NCBI GenBank assembly: GCA_959347315.1
Contig: OY365814.1
Span: 29,934,473-29,998,472, forward strand
Direction: 5' to 3'
Origin: Bimastos eiseni
Taxonomy: Eukaryota > Annelida > Clitellata > Crassiclitellata > Lumbricidae
Length of the DNA stretch: 64,000 nucleotides
The notes below the pieces were generated by a model. It ran no database searches and was not told the DNA's origin. It saw only the letters and a program-made list of their open reading frames with translations. This document shows positions 45,091-56,960 of this stretch, in pieces; the first letter of the stretch is position 1; every line of letters begins with the position of its first letter. Made by a program: the position numbers and the translations under genes.

Positions 45091-47126
45091 GGGAAGAAAA
45101 AACATGCGGAGATACAGAGAAGCAAACGCAGAGAGAGAGAGACAGAGATCGAGACAGAAAGACAGAAGGACAGACAGACAGACATAGCTCCTGTAATCTC
45201 ACAAACTAAAGCGCAACATAAAGCCAAGCGTCGCAGAGCAGCAGAGCTTTTTCACGAACGCTGCGTCTCGTCAGAGGGGATTTCAAACAGATGAATTGTA
45301 GCGCTTTGTCTCCCTTGATGCGCTGTGTTCAGAATAAACGTACCTGCAAAAGAGTATCCGCTGATCCTCTTCATTTATTAGAGAACGTCTAACGCCGCTT
45401 TCTGTTCAATAACTAAGATGATTAGCGTCGCCCTCCTCCCTTATACGGGCTCGGAACTGGCACCACCCAATTACGGCAGTGACGAAAGTCCTTCCTCTGG
45501 CAATTAACTGACCCTTATAGCACACATACATATTATATATGAATATAATATATTATAATATTTATTATATATATATATATTGAAACTCGACAAATACGGT
45601 ATATATATATATACAGAAGACACAAATGTCGTGCATACTTGCATATATAAATACACATTGCATTAATCTAGTCAGATCTATCTCCCTGGTTCTGAGTGGA
45701 ACTGATGACATATCGCGGAACCACCACCCCACACCCATACAATTTCCGTTCGCAACCGTTTCTGCGACGCTTCTATTACATCGATTTTCCCCTTTAGAAA
45801 TATATCGGCGCACCCCCTTAGCTCCCACCCCTCTCCCGAACGAAGGGACGAACGTTTTTGCCGAAAGATCGTCAGCGTCGTCAAGTCTCTCGACCCGACA
45901 GATAACGGAGATTTATGCAAGTCGACAAATACGGTAAGCAGTTCCTTCGGCAACTGTAGAGCCGTTGCAACGGACTCATCGATGCGGGGCTCTTCCGACA
46001 GCGGTGTGCGCCCCACTGCGTTGCTCTTGTGCCAAATGCGGTCCGGGGGACAAAATGTTCCCGGTAGGTTCCAGTGATCGATTTGTCAAACATGGGGCGT
46101 GGGCTGCAAAGTTAGAGAGCATGCAGGGAATCTGAAGAATACTATTAATCACAGTTCTATCAACATAGGCGGAGACGTTGTCCTGAGTTTGAGGGGGGAG
46201 GAGATAAAATTAGAGTTTGGGTGACAGGTTGCAACGCCCAAGCATGACTGAACCAAAATGAATGAATAGCGGAAACACTGGGGAAATTTTGAATATTATG
46301 AAAGTATTTTGGAAATTTTGTGGGGATTATACACTGTAAGCAGCTTTGTCCCTTCATCTGAAATTTTGAAGGGACCATCCCGTCCCGTCCCCTCTAAGTT
46401 TCCGTCCCTGCTGTATTCAAATGCACAAGGCATCTACCGAGTAGTGTACCCAAGACCAAGTCGTGAATGAGACCAATCCGCTAAGACTTCCTCTACCATA
46501 ATTGAACAGAGAACCTTAAACTCGACTTCCTCATCAGCCTCTGCCAAAAGTTGTCTCGCGGTGGGAACGCTTTCCGCCGGGTGGAATAGATTTATCGCCA
46601 CACCATCATGGAATGTTGGCCAACAGCACTCATTAATTCTCATTATTTTCGCGACATGTTATTGCCTGGCTCGCTCCTCAGCGACGGAATGATGCGATTA
46701 GGGGACTCTGCAGTTATGATTGATGTTGGCCAAGGGTAGAAGGGGTATAGGGAGCGTCGGCGGCGGCGGCGGATCGCTGCGTTGGCGATCGTCTGCCGTG
46801 AGTGTAGGGCGCGTGGCTTTATGACGTTGCAGTCGTTGATGTCATAATGAGACGGTTGGTAGAACGATCGAAGGACGGAGAATGGGATGGAGGAGTGGAT
46901 AGGGGATGAATACAGGTGTACGGGTATACATGAATAGAGAGCGAGGGTAATAAGGCGAGAGGGGGTGAATGGAGGGAAGGGAGGATAGGCAGCTGGATAG
47001 CCACGAGAGTCAGACAGACAGACAGACAGACAGACAGAGAGTGAGGGAATCGGGATGGGGTTAATAGAAGGCGTGAGGGGGGAGGGAGGGAGGGAGGAAG
47101 TCATGGAGTGACACACGTGTGGACGC
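45091..47126. other. Intergenic sequence
   Basis: Contains a 95-bp dispersed repeat (about 45405-45475), (TA)n at 45535-45615, two copies of TCGACAAATACGGTA (45588 and 45920), a minus-strand frame at 46016-45678 with coding-like content but no ATG or known motif, and purine/pyrimidine-skewed sequence to 47100. No gene is supported. Confidence 0.35.
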
Positions 47127-47235
47127 AAGAAGGCAACCGGACAAGCACCTCCACTTGGAATTTCTGGACAACCCCTCTGACACGCCGTAGCACTGTTCTC
47201 GCGAATGAGCCGGTGCCCTGTGCTCAGCTTGTAAG
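47127..47235 (+). repeat. Dispersed repeat, WTTPLTRR-encoding, copy 2
   Basis: Pairs with 44990-45090 in opposite orientation and is followed by GCTT|GTAAGT, a donor-like string. The conserved short frame may be a relic of a mobile element. Confidence 0.5.
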
Positions 47236-47387
47236 TACGCGTCCAAGCAATGTACTTCCTCTATCCCTTTATCCGGGATTGGGAGAGCGACAGTCAAGAT
47301 GGGATGCGAGACGGCATTCAAGGATGGTCGGAGGTCAGGGCAGAGGACATGTTGTGCAAATTAAGCAGAAGTAGGAAGGCAGAGGGC

Positions 47388-47430
47388 TTCAGAGGGCTTC
47401 AGAGGGCTTCAGAGGGCTTCCCTTCTTCTC
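47388..47430. repeat. 10-bp tandem repeat
   Basis: AGAGGGCTTC in four direct copies. Confidence 0.95.
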
Positions 47431-47944
47431 TGTCAGAATGACAGAGAAGAAACAAAAGGATAGGAAGCATTAAAGCAGATAGATCGGTTAAAGATAGGCA
47501 TTAGCTAAGAATAGGTATAAGGGCATTGGGGTCAAAAACGAGGAATTCGAGGAAGGAGTTTGAAGGATATAAAGAAGGTGGTTTTAAAATTAGTTTTAAA
47601 GGTGAAACAGTGGTTTTTGAAGAAGTGTGAAAGATTAGATGGTTATAATTTAAAGTAATTCGAAAGACCGGAAGGTAGTATTTTAGGGAGTGTCATAAGC
47701 ATGCTGGTTATATTCTACATATGGATGAATTTGAATGACACGATAGCAATATTTTAGCTCGGCAAGAGTCAGTTATCCACGGAGCAGCTAGAAAAATGCC
47801 CAAAAACTTATTTTTCGTACAATTTTTTTTGTGCAGACGGAAAACTGCTTTCGTCGAGTTTAGGAATTTCAGACGTTGACGTTCTTCACGAGGGCTCTTA
47901 TCTGCTCGCTTTACCGAACTCATTTTCCATCCCTTACATCGATC

Positions 47945-48130
47945 ACTGGTTCATCCATCCATCCATTCATCCACCCATCCATCCGTTCATTCATCCATCC
48001 ATCCGTTCATCTATCCGCCTAATCCATCCAACCATACTTTCATCGACCTGTCGATCCATCCGTTAATCCATTCACCAACTATCCCTGAAACCATACATCC
48101 CTTGATCTATCCATTCATCCATCCATCTCC
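47945..48130. repeat. (ATCC)n / (ATTC)n tetranucleotide array
   Basis: Imperfect CATC-CATT units, grading into CCTCC-rich sequence to 48290. Confidence 0.85.
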
Positions 48131-48360
48131 TCTTCCCTCCATCCTTCCTTGCCTCCTCTCTACTTCTCTCTATTCCTCCCTCTCTCCCTCCCTCCGTCAA
48201 TCCACCTGCCAATCTGCTCCTCTCCCAAAACCTCTCTCCAACTCTCCTCCGTCTCTCTCTAATCCTCTCCTAATTTCCATCGGCCAGCCTCCGTCCGTAT
48301 AGCTTCGGTTTCTGCATCCGGCCTCATCCGATAACAGCGTCGCATCGTCTGCGAGCATCC

Positions 48361-48508
48361 ATGCGACCATCACCACCGGCGCAGCAGCATCCTTTTCACC
48401 ACACTCAGTACATCGTCCGTAAGTCCATTACAACCTCCGCTGCCTCATCATCATCGTCGTCGCCGTCACTTAGCAACCGGATTGCAAACATCACCGGCAA
48501 CGAATACG
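48361..48508 (+). CDS. Candidate 5' coding exon, unidentified
   Basis: ATG at 48361 opens MRPSPPAQQHPFHHTQYIVR, a Ser run and NRIANITGNEY, ending at TACG|GTAAGT (48508/48509), a near-perfect donor. Downstream TTCAAGATGGCGAC (48536-48549) matches a YY1-type element and could itself start a short frame (MATLPVTVEIKKF). Low-complexity sequence immediately upstream makes this uncertain. No family recognised. Confidence 0.25.
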
Positions 48509-48744
48509 GTAAGTGTCGTCATCGTCTGTCACTTTTCAAGATGGCGACGCTTCCAGTTACTGTAGAAATCAAGAAGTTCGCTCATGTTGACAGTAATGTC
48601 TGCTGTGTGGAGATACTTGTTGTACTTGGTTAAAATGCGATCAGACATGATCTGGTGTTGCAACACGAGTGCCACTGATTAGTGTATATAGCAAAATATC
48701 ATACTGTCACTTGAGAGTTAGAAGCTTATTGTGACGCATGTCAA

Positions 48745-49510
48745 AGCACGATGTCATGGCGTCAAAGTATGTCGTCACCGGTGTTAAGGCACTTCTGTCG
48801 AAGTACATTATCGCTGGTGTCAGGTACATTATCACTGGTGTCATAGTATGTTGTCACTGGTGTTAAGGCACATTATCACTTGTGGTAAAGTATATTATCA
48901 TTCGTGTCAAGTACATTATCGCTGGTGTCAAGTACATTATCGGTGGTGTCAAGTACATTATCACTGGTGTCAAGTACATCATCGCTGGTGTCAAGTACTG
49001 GTGGGAATGTATGTTATCGTTGGTGTCAAGTACATTATCACTGATGTCAAGTACATTATCGTTGGTGTCAAGTACATTATCCCTGGTGTCAAAGTATGTC
49101 GTCACTGGTTTTAATGCATCATTATCACTCTTGGCAAAGTATGTCAACACTCGTGTCAAGGACATCATCACCAGTGTCGAAGTAAGTTATCACTGATATC
49201 AGGCACATTATCACTGGCGTCAAAGTATGTTATCACTGGTAGCAAGCACATTGTCTGTTTAAAGCGCCCTTGTTGCGGCATGGCTGTGTTACGGCGCTCT
49301 AGAAATCGTTTGTTTAAGAATTATTGTCACATGTGTCAAAATATATCGCTGCTGGTGCCAAAATACATTATCATTGGTGTCAAAGTATATCGTCACTTGT
49401 GTTAAAGCACATTATCACTGGTGTCAAAGTATATCGTCACTTGTGTTAAAGCACATCATCATTGGTGTCAAAGTATTTTTCGTCATTGGTGTCAGGCACA
49501 TTGTCACTGG
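48745..49510. repeat. Degenerate 21-bp minisatellite
   Basis: GTGTCAAGTACATTATCACTG units, best preserved at 48900-49110, more diverged on both sides and interrupted by a LINE tail at 49255-49320. The 21-base period keeps frame, giving artificial VKYIITG-like protein repeats. Confidence 0.9.
49255..49320 (+). mobile_element. CR1/L2-like LINE 3' tail inside the minisatellite
   Basis: AAGCGCCCTTGTTGCGGC then TTACGGCGCTCTAGAAATCG: hairpin and terminal motif. Confidence 0.55.
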
Positions 49511-50599
49511 AGCAATTCTCAAGACGAGGCATGCCATTGACTCGTCTTGATTTAAACATGAAGAATCAGAAATCGTGTGAAGGACAATCGAGTATTTCAT
49601 TACCACGGCGTATTTTTCTATAATCGTCTGACCTGAATAACATTAATGCGTTACCTCTGCTGACCTAATTAACATTGATGCGTTACCTCTGCTGACCTAA
49701 TTAACATTAAGGCGGTACCTCTGCTGACCTAATTTTTATATACGAACGCATTCTAGATGGCCAGCCAATAATTTACTCAAATCCTCGATTTTGATTCATA
49801 TCATACGTTCTGGCAAACTAAGGCAAAAAATTAATTAACTAATATCTTTTAAATTCAAAATAATTTCGATTTCCGATGGGCAAATCAACTTTAAGCAATT
49901 ACTTTGAAGTATCTTAGGATTCTGATTGTTCTATAGATGATGCACTATACCGAGTAATTTATAGTAATATTAGCCGGAATGTAGAAGGAATGGAGGTGAC
50001 AATGAGCGAGACAGCGCGAGAAAACACAAATACGTTTCCAGCAAACCTAAAGGACTCTATAATTTGACACCAAGAAAATCTTGCACCTAAATAAACAGGA
50101 CATTTGATCCAGCAATGGTACCAGGAGAGCGTGTGTTTCATATGCTGCAGTTTATGTCTAACAGAGGCCGCAAAAAAGTCATTATGGAGTCACAAAATGT
50201 CATAAAAAAGTTCATTAAAAAGTCGAATTTCTAAACAGGGAATTTTTAAGGGCGTGTATCAGATTTGGGGATTCATGATAGCCTCAACACAAATGTTTTG
50301 ATGAACGCATATACGTGGGTACATGGACACAATCATGTACAAAGTATTTATTCAAAGATATCTATTGTGCTATAAACCTATATCATACATAATATATAAT
50401 GCAAGTATTAGACATACATTCGTGTATATATGCAAATATACATGTCTGTATCTGCTGATATATATATATTATATATATATATATTATGTGCGAATTATGT
50501 ATTTCCAGAACCATCGCATGTTTCCAAGCGTAGGAAATATGCTATATTTTCACACTTTCAAAATTTCCAATTTCAAATAGATTAATAATAGACTATAGA
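49511..50599. other. Intergenic sequence
   Basis: Three copies of a 32-bp repeat starting GTTACCTCTGCTGACC at 49650, 49682 and 49714, and (TA)n at 50458-50482. Otherwise AT-rich with no gene. Confidence 0.6.
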
Positions 50600-51360
50600 T
50601 ACTGCCTGGAATCAGTGATAGACTGTGGCAATGATCTCTCGACCGGTTCCCTTGCTCTGCTGCCCGCCTCCCTCATTGGGGGCTTTTCAAAATACACACT
50701 TCTGTCTCGGACGACATGTATGATTCTTTGCGCTGGTACCCCATCAGGCAACACATCGGCTAGAGAGCAGCTGCGCTGGTCTGGCGATGGCTTGTTGGTT
50801 CTGCTTCGACCCATCTGCAGGAGCTTTGCTACCATGCTTCAGCTTTTGCTGGCCATTGAGATCTTCTATCTTCCTCTGACGGAGAGCTTCTAGTGTCCCG
50901 TGCTAACATTTCTACCAGGCAGCGCCGCGCCTTCTCGGTTGTTGACCCTTCCATCTGGAGCACAATCCCCGTAGAGATGCTACTGTCGCTAAGGAGTCAA
51001 AGCGCTCTTGATTTGCTAGTTTGCATAGACTGACTTCCTTCTCCATGGTATAGACTGATTTCCTTCTCCATGGTATAGACTGATTTCCTTCTCCATGGTA
51101 TAGACTGATTTCCTTCTCCATGGTATAGACTGATTTCCTTCTCCATGGTATAGACTGATTTCCTTCTCCATGGTATAGACTGATTTCCTTCTCCATGGTA
51201 TAGACTGATTTCCTTCTCCATGGTATAGACTGATTTCATTCTCCATGGTATAGACTGATTTCCTTCTCCGTGGTTGGACTGGGAGTGCCTCCGAGTAACC
51301 CCCTTGTGTAGCACCATATAAACGCTAAAATGAATTAATGAATCATGAATGAATGTAAAG
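50600..51360 (+). mobile_element. CR1-like LINE 3' end carrying a 25-bp minisatellite
   Basis: On + the sequence encodes SAREQLRWSGDGLLVLLRP and then, in another frame, RQRRAFSVVDPSIWSTIP with LLSLRSQSALDLLV. These are equivalents of the LRSxxxxLLxVPR, RAFSVxxPxxWNxLP and SLxxFKxxLK blocks. The minisatellite follows (51028-51270), then GGGAGTGCCTCCGAGTAAC and a CACCATATAAACG terminus with GAATGAATG tail (51320-51356). The tail resembles those at 14258-14300 and 54590-54660. Confidence 0.65.
51028..51270. repeat. 25-bp minisatellite
   Basis: GACTGATTTCCTTCTCCATG plus GTATA, about 9.7 copies and almost identical, so recently expanded. The period is not a multiple of three, so all frames stay open and give an artificial 193-codon frame on -. 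Confidence 0.97.
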
Positions 51361-51635
51361 CTCGCCCCTGAACTTGAAAACGGGACACTGGCTTCACGTT
51401 GCACGAATACGGTCTTGCGTTTAAAGTAGTGACGTGTTCTGAACATGTATAATGGTCTAAAGAAATCCAATGAACAGACTTCACACGCAGAAACGAAACT
51501 CCTTAAAATAGAAATGGGTTTTATTGAATTTCCTAAACTGCGGACTGTCATGACACATCGCATGCAGAGCAAATACAAGTCACGTATGAATACAGCACGA
51601 AAGCTATACTATGTGTAACTGTGTTTGATGTTTTG

Positions 51636-51700
51636 ACTATTTATATAGCGCTTCTTGAAGATAACTCGTCGTATGCGTTGCTCTGGAGCTACAAGACCAC
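51636..51700 (-). mobile_element. CR1/L2-like LINE 3' tail
   Basis: TTTATATAGCGCTTCTTG on +, inverted terminal motif. Confidence 0.5.
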
Positions 51701-51828
51701 ATTCAGGCAGAATCGCTTGTGAGAATACTGAGGCAAACTCCAACGAGGCTAGAAAGAACAGTCTGAAGGTGGTAATGAAACATAAAAGAGAGAAAGAAAA
51801 TAGGAAAGAGGCAGAAGCCCTCGATGGA

Positions 51829-52151
51829 AGACATTCCAGGTCGAGGTAAGAGTCCAACTAAGAAGTTGGGAAGAAGACATTCCAGGTCGAGGTAGGAGTC
51901 CAACTAAGAAGTTGGGAAGAAGACATTCCAGGTCGAGGTAGGAGTCCAACTAAGAAGTTGGGAAGAAGACATTCCAGGTCGAGGTAGGAGTCCAACTAAG
52001 AAGTTGGGAAGAAGATATTCCAGGTCGAGGTAGGAGTCCAACTAAGAAGTTGGGAAGAAGACATTCCAGGTCGAGGTAGGAGTCCAACTAAGAAGTTGGG
52101 AAGAAGACATTCCAGGTCGAGGTAGGAGTCCAACTAAGAAGTTGGGAAGAA
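51829..52151. repeat. 46-bp minisatellite
   Basis: Seven copies at 46-base spacing (51831, 51877, 51923, 51969, 52015, 52061, 52107) starting ACATTCCAGGTCGAGG; only the first and fifth carry single-base changes. Confidence 0.97.
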
Positions 52152-52319
52152 TGGTGCGTAGAGGACATACATAGTACATATTTTAAAGAAGTAGTTTAAA
52201 AAATAGTTATAACTACTTTTATCAAGTAGTTTTATGTTAACTACAATATTTCACATTAACTACATTTTTTTCTATTTACTAGTTATGTCTCACAGGAATT
52301 TCTGTTATTTAACAACAAA

Positions 52320-52480
52320 CATGGACGTTGCCCATATAATCTCATGAGTAAATTCTCCATGTAATTGTATGTCCTTGGTGGCAGACATAGTAGTTCCAGA
52401 GGAAGACCGTTCCATATGGTGGGGCCCACGACGAGGGAATAAGGTATTGCATGGAGGAAGTGGATGAAAGGCAGGGAAGC
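52320..52480 (-). mobile_element. CR1-like LINE C-terminal fragment
   Basis: The minus strand reads HAIPYSLVVGPTIWNGLP then LELLCLPPRTYNYMENLL and MRLYGQRP, the GPxxWNxLP / SLxxFKxxL landmarks. It is bounded on the higher side by CTGT-rich microsatellite. Confidence 0.65.
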
Positions 52481-52484
52481 AAGT

Positions 52485-52620
52485 CGTCATGAGCCTCTCT
52501 GTCTTTGTGTGTCTCTTCGTCTGGCTGTCTGTCTCTTTGTTTCTCTCCGTCTGTCTCTGTCCTGTCACTGTGTCTCTGTCTGTCTGTCTCTGTGTCTGTG
52601 TCAATCTATCTGTCTGCTTG

Positions 52621-52653
<33 letters not shown>

Positions 52654-52760
52654 CACTCAATGTCTGTCTGTCTGTCCGTCCGTCCATCCACCCATACATC
52701 CACCCATCCATCCGTTCTAAACGCGTACAAATACATACACACACACACACACACACGTAA
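52485..52760. repeat. (TCTG)n, (CT)n, (ATCC)n and (CA)n runs
   Basis: Compound microsatellites responsible for the Ser/Leu/Cys and His/Thr frames here. Confidence 0.9.
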
Positions 52761-52943
52761 AATCACGCATACAACCATACACATTAACATGAATAAATGT
52801 ATAGATACTCGGCGCAAATGGATCTAATCTCCTCGGTTCTCTTCTGCTAATTCGATTCCTGAAAAGCCAACGTTGGAAAACATCATCGAAGTAAAACTAC
52901 TTCGCACTGTTTCTTGCGGCCCTTTGACCCCTCTAGATGTAAT

Positions 52944-53050
52944 GGACCCTTCTGCTTAATGGACTCTTCTGCCTGGTCGTTTGTAATAATAGCTGACCTC
53001 TTGGACCTTCCGTTGCAGTTCGCAGCCTTTGGGTCCTCTTCCCACGTGCG
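52944..53050. repeat. Inverted duplication, left copy (107 bp)
   Basis: Matches the reverse complement of 54094-54200 at 105 of 107 positions by my reading. Starts GGACCCTTCTGC and ends CACGTGCG. Confidence 0.92.
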
Positions 53051-53399
53051 TTTTTAACAATTTATAGATTTACTACACCATTATTAACTCCTCCACTGTT
53101 TGGACTTTGACAGTGCCAATCCCAAGCCTGGAGAAAAGAGGAGGGCGACACCAAATCATCTTCGATATCGTAAAAAAATCAACACAACAACTACACCATT
53201 ACAAATTCATTACAAAATTAGTCCTTATGAAGGTCAATAAATTTCTTTATGAAAATTAATTCTTCTTAAGTTTCATGAACATGATACAGTGATATTGCCT
53301 ATGACACTGACGCCGCCGCTGCTGCTGATGATAGACGTTAGCATCAACCCTAGAGTATGTGTCCGATGGGTAATCTCTTTTTGTCTAAGTCCGCACTCT

Positions 53400-53520
53400 A
53401 CACCAGCGCCACCTGGGCGTTGATTGACTAGCGTGCAGCAGCGGTAGCGCCCTCCGTCGTCTGAGGTGTGAACTTCGTTCACGTTCCGTGTAATTAGACG
53501 GACAAGAACGAAATGACTTT
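53400..53520 (-). CDS. Candidate exon with an Ig-like F-strand
   Basis: The minus frame reads FVLVRLITRNVNEVH then TSDDGGRYRCCTLVNQRP, close to the L-x-I-x-N-V...D-x-G-x-Y-x-C signature of I-set immunoglobulin domains, and reaches CCCAG|GTGGCG, a weak donor. Only this partial match supports it; a short frame could show it by chance. Confidence 0.2.
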
Positions 53521-53644
53521 GACGAACTCAGTTCAGGCATTCTATAGGCAGTCATTTGTTCTTCAGCCAATCTAATCACACCTGTTAAGATGAGGAACGA
53601 AGTAACTGGATATTCAAATTGGAGATATATGAGTAGCTCCATAC

Positions 53645-54385
53645 GTGCACACACTTATGTATGCATACACACATACTAGCGTACATACATACATCCATAC
53701 ATCCATACACCCAGACACCCAGACACACAGACACCCAGACACCCAGACACCCAGACACCCAGACACTCAGACACCCAGACACACATACACACATACACAC
53801 ATACACACATACATGCATACATGCGTACATACATATATACATACATACATACATACATACATACATACATACATACATACATACATGCGTACATACATAC
53901 ATATATACATGCGTACATACATACATACATACATACATACATACATACATACATGCGTACATACATACATACATATATACATACATACATACATACATAC
54001 ATACATACATGCGTACATGTATGTATGTATGTATGTATGTATGTACGCATGTATGTATGTATGTATGTATGTATGTATGTATGTATGTATGTACGCACGT
54101 TGGAAGAGGACCCAAAGGCTGCGAACTGCAACGGAAGGTCCAAGAGGTCAGCTATTATTACAAGCGACCAGGCAGAAGAGTCCATTAAGCAGAAGGGTCC
54201 ATACATACATACATGCGTACATACATACATACATACATACATACATACATACATACATACATACATACATACATACATGCATACATACATACATACATAC
54301 ATACATACATACATGCGTACATACATACATACATACATACATACATACATACATACATACATACATACATACATACATACATACA

Positions 54386-54416
<31 letters not shown>

Positions 54417-54420
54417 GCAC
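53645..54420. repeat. (ATAC)n / (GTAT)n microsatellite complex
   Basis: CATACATAC over most of 53670-54018, switching abruptly to GTATGTATG at 54018-54090, interrupted by the unique 107-bp inverted-duplication copy, then CATACATAC again to 54415. Long Tyr/Ile/His/Thr and Met/Tyr/Val frames are artefacts. Confidence 0.97.
54094..54200. repeat. Inverted duplication, right copy (107 bp)
   Basis: Partner of 52944-53050, embedded inside the ATAC array. Confidence 0.92.
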
Positions 54421-54569
54421 ACATATACACATGGATGCGTACAGATATATATATATATGTATTATATATATGTATATATATTTCTATATATATATATACT
54501 GGCGTGCATAAATACGTACATGCACGCATACATGCGTATTTGTATACATAATAAGTTCATGCAAGAATA

Positions 54570-54660
54570 CTTGAGCCGTGGCTGGGCTGGGAGCACCTCT
54601 CAGTAGTTTCCCTTGAGAAGGTGCTATGCAAATTATGGAAATGAATGATTGAGTGAATTG
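54570..54660 (+). mobile_element. CR1-like LINE 3' tail
   Basis: GGGAGCACCTCTCAGTAG, GAAGGTGCTATGCAAATT and then GAATGATTGAGTGAATTG: same tail type as 14258-14300 and 51320-51356. Confidence 0.55.
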
Positions 54661-56559
54661 AACGGGGAGGCGGCAATCCAGAAGTCCACTCAAAAGTCCT
54701 ATTGAGGTAAAATCTGATAGGACAGTTGGCCGTAGTCTTGCAGTATCTGTCAACTATTTGGACTTCATTTCTTTCAAAGTTTAATGACATCGTTTAGGAA
54801 CATAGGCTGATGACGTCTTCAAGGTTGTTGAAGTATATTCAGTTCATTTCATACAACGCTAAATTGTAATCTGTTTTCTTTCAGTCTTCTTGTTATTGAT
54901 TCCGTTTATATATGAGGTTGCGGAGACAGCGGAATTTGAGAGTTATTACAGATTTAGAAAGTATTTCAGTTCATGTGATAAAACGTTTGTAATCCGTTTC
55001 GGTTTTCTTGTTATTGAATCCGTTTCTGGAAGGTTGTTGAAATGGCAGTATTTGAGAGCTGTTTGCTGTGGATCTTTCATAGCATCAAAATAATTTAAAA
55101 TTATATGTATATTATTTTTGACGGCATCGGTTCTTTTTTGTTTCCATTTCTTTATTTTTTTTACCATAAAGGCCCTTTTGATGGCCACATTCCATAGGCC
55201 ATTGACAATATTATTGTAACATACAGACAATATTAAGTATTCTACGTGTTAACAATGATGGCATTATTCAATTATTCAATGTCAGCTTCAGCCATCAGTA
55301 TGCAAATTTTTTACATTAAAATGTTTATATATCTCAGACTTCATTGCAATTAATATGTACCATTGGATAACAGCGTTTTAAAGGTGTCTAACACGAGCGT
55401 TCAACCAGTAATATTCGTACAACGGTTTAAAGACATCTGACGACAACGACAGCCTTTTACATCAATGATTTAATATCGAGTAGGTCTCATCCTTCAATTG
55501 TCACAATTTTGAGATACTTAAATGACTGAACAAAGGTAGTCGCCGTCGAAAAAATTATCTTTGCATATTACAGCAACAATCTCGACCATATCTCACGGTT
55601 ATACAACAAAGCGGTAGTAGTAATTGCAATGATCCTAGAGTCATGTGACTCAAGATCTTCAGTAGTAATTTCGGTTGAACGACGGTGTCTGATAACGAAG
55701 ACCATTGGTGTCGCCCTCCTCTCGGCTTGAGACTGGCGCTCTTAGATAGCTAAAACATTTACGACGTTTTGTCGCTATTAAAGCAATATTCATCCCGTGA
55801 CCAATATTGATTATATATAGCATTGGTGAGCATTTTTTAAAAGGTGCTCAAGGAGAGCGCACTCAAAGATCGGTTACAGTGCTACGCAAATGAAAATGAT
55901 GATGGCGACACCAACAATGATGCTGAGGGCGATTTTGATGATGATGATGATAGTGGTGGTGGTGGTGATGATGATGATGATGACGACGAGGCAAGGAAAG
56001 TGATAAACGTCATGAATAATATTTGCATGATTGACACGTCGTGCGGACAGTAGTTCCAAGTTGTCAACTGTTTGCATTTGATGTGACGCCCGCGGACGCG
56101 TTATGACGCGTCTTGACGACGAGTCAATGACGCCGCGTGACAACCTAGATCGTAAACATCCAGACTATGATCTGTTGATCTTTTCCTGTGGCGCCCTCGT
56201 CACGAACGTCACAAGAAGCGGTTCATAATGAATTCACACGTCACGTCAATTATAATATGTGTCACCAATGGCTAACGGAAAGTATTATGGAACATACACA
56301 CGCACATCTACACACATACAAGCACAAATACACACACACGCATACGCACTAACACATAAGCACGCATGCACACATTCCAACACAAGCACACATACGCGCA
56401 CACACGCCCACACAAATACGACAACACACACATACACACCAACACTCACGCACACTCACACGTACACTTGAACTGTAGGCCTACCAGTTATTCGATCAAA
56501 CTCATAGTTAATCTGGCCGATCATTAGAGGAATCGGCATAATTGGAATCGGCAAAAGAT
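54661..56559. other. Intergenic sequence
   Basis: Two similar segments around 54850-54910 and 54970-55040 (both with CGTT, TAATC(T/C)G, TTCTTGTTATTGA and TCCGTTT) look like a short duplication. A 95-bp dispersed repeat lies at about 55680-55745, (GAT)n at 55936-55990, and CACA-rich sequence at 56295-56465. No gene. Confidence 0.45.
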
Positions 56560-56636
56560 TTAAAAAATATTCGATTAGCTATCGCATAGTTTTGACGAGG
56601 AATCTTAGTCTTAGCTTAAACACCCATAAATTGATA

Positions 56637-56672
<36 letters not shown>

Positions 56673-56960
56673 CAACTTCTGGGTGTTTAAGCTAAGCTGG
56701 GTGTTTCCATCACGAGAAATCTTAGTCTTAGCTTAGCTTAGTCTAAGACTAAGATTTCTCGTCAAAGCTATGTTTTAGTTGCATGGTATACGATCGCGCA
56801 GGTGCTGCTTGGTTTGAACAACTAAAGAACTAATGAATCTTATATATTCGATCTTATATATTCATTCATAATGAATCTTATATATATATATATATATTAT
56901 CAATTTATGGGTGTTTAAGCTAAGACTAAGATTTCTTAATATATAATATATATATATATT
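56560..56960. repeat. Cluster of mirrored repeats around (TA)n
   Basis: GAAATCTTAGTCTTAGCTTA and its complement occur at least four times in alternating orientation (about 56598, 56722, 56738, 56916), with GGGTGTTTAAGC partners and (TA)n cores at 56638-56668 and 56879-56896. The segment can fold into nested hairpins. Confidence 0.85.

Noticed and set aside
45678..46016. 113-codon frame on -
   Set aside because: Begins with GTG, no conserved motif, overlapped by an equally open + frame.
50997..51578. 193-codon frame with YHGEGNQSIPW repeats on -
   Set aside because: The 25-bp minisatellite opens all frames; part of the rest is LINE sequence on the other strand.
53585..54606. Frames up to 288 codons rich in Tyr/Ile/His/Thr or Met/Tyr/Val
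   Set aside because: Products of (ATAC)n and (GTAT)n; three overlapping frames per strand are open for the same reason.
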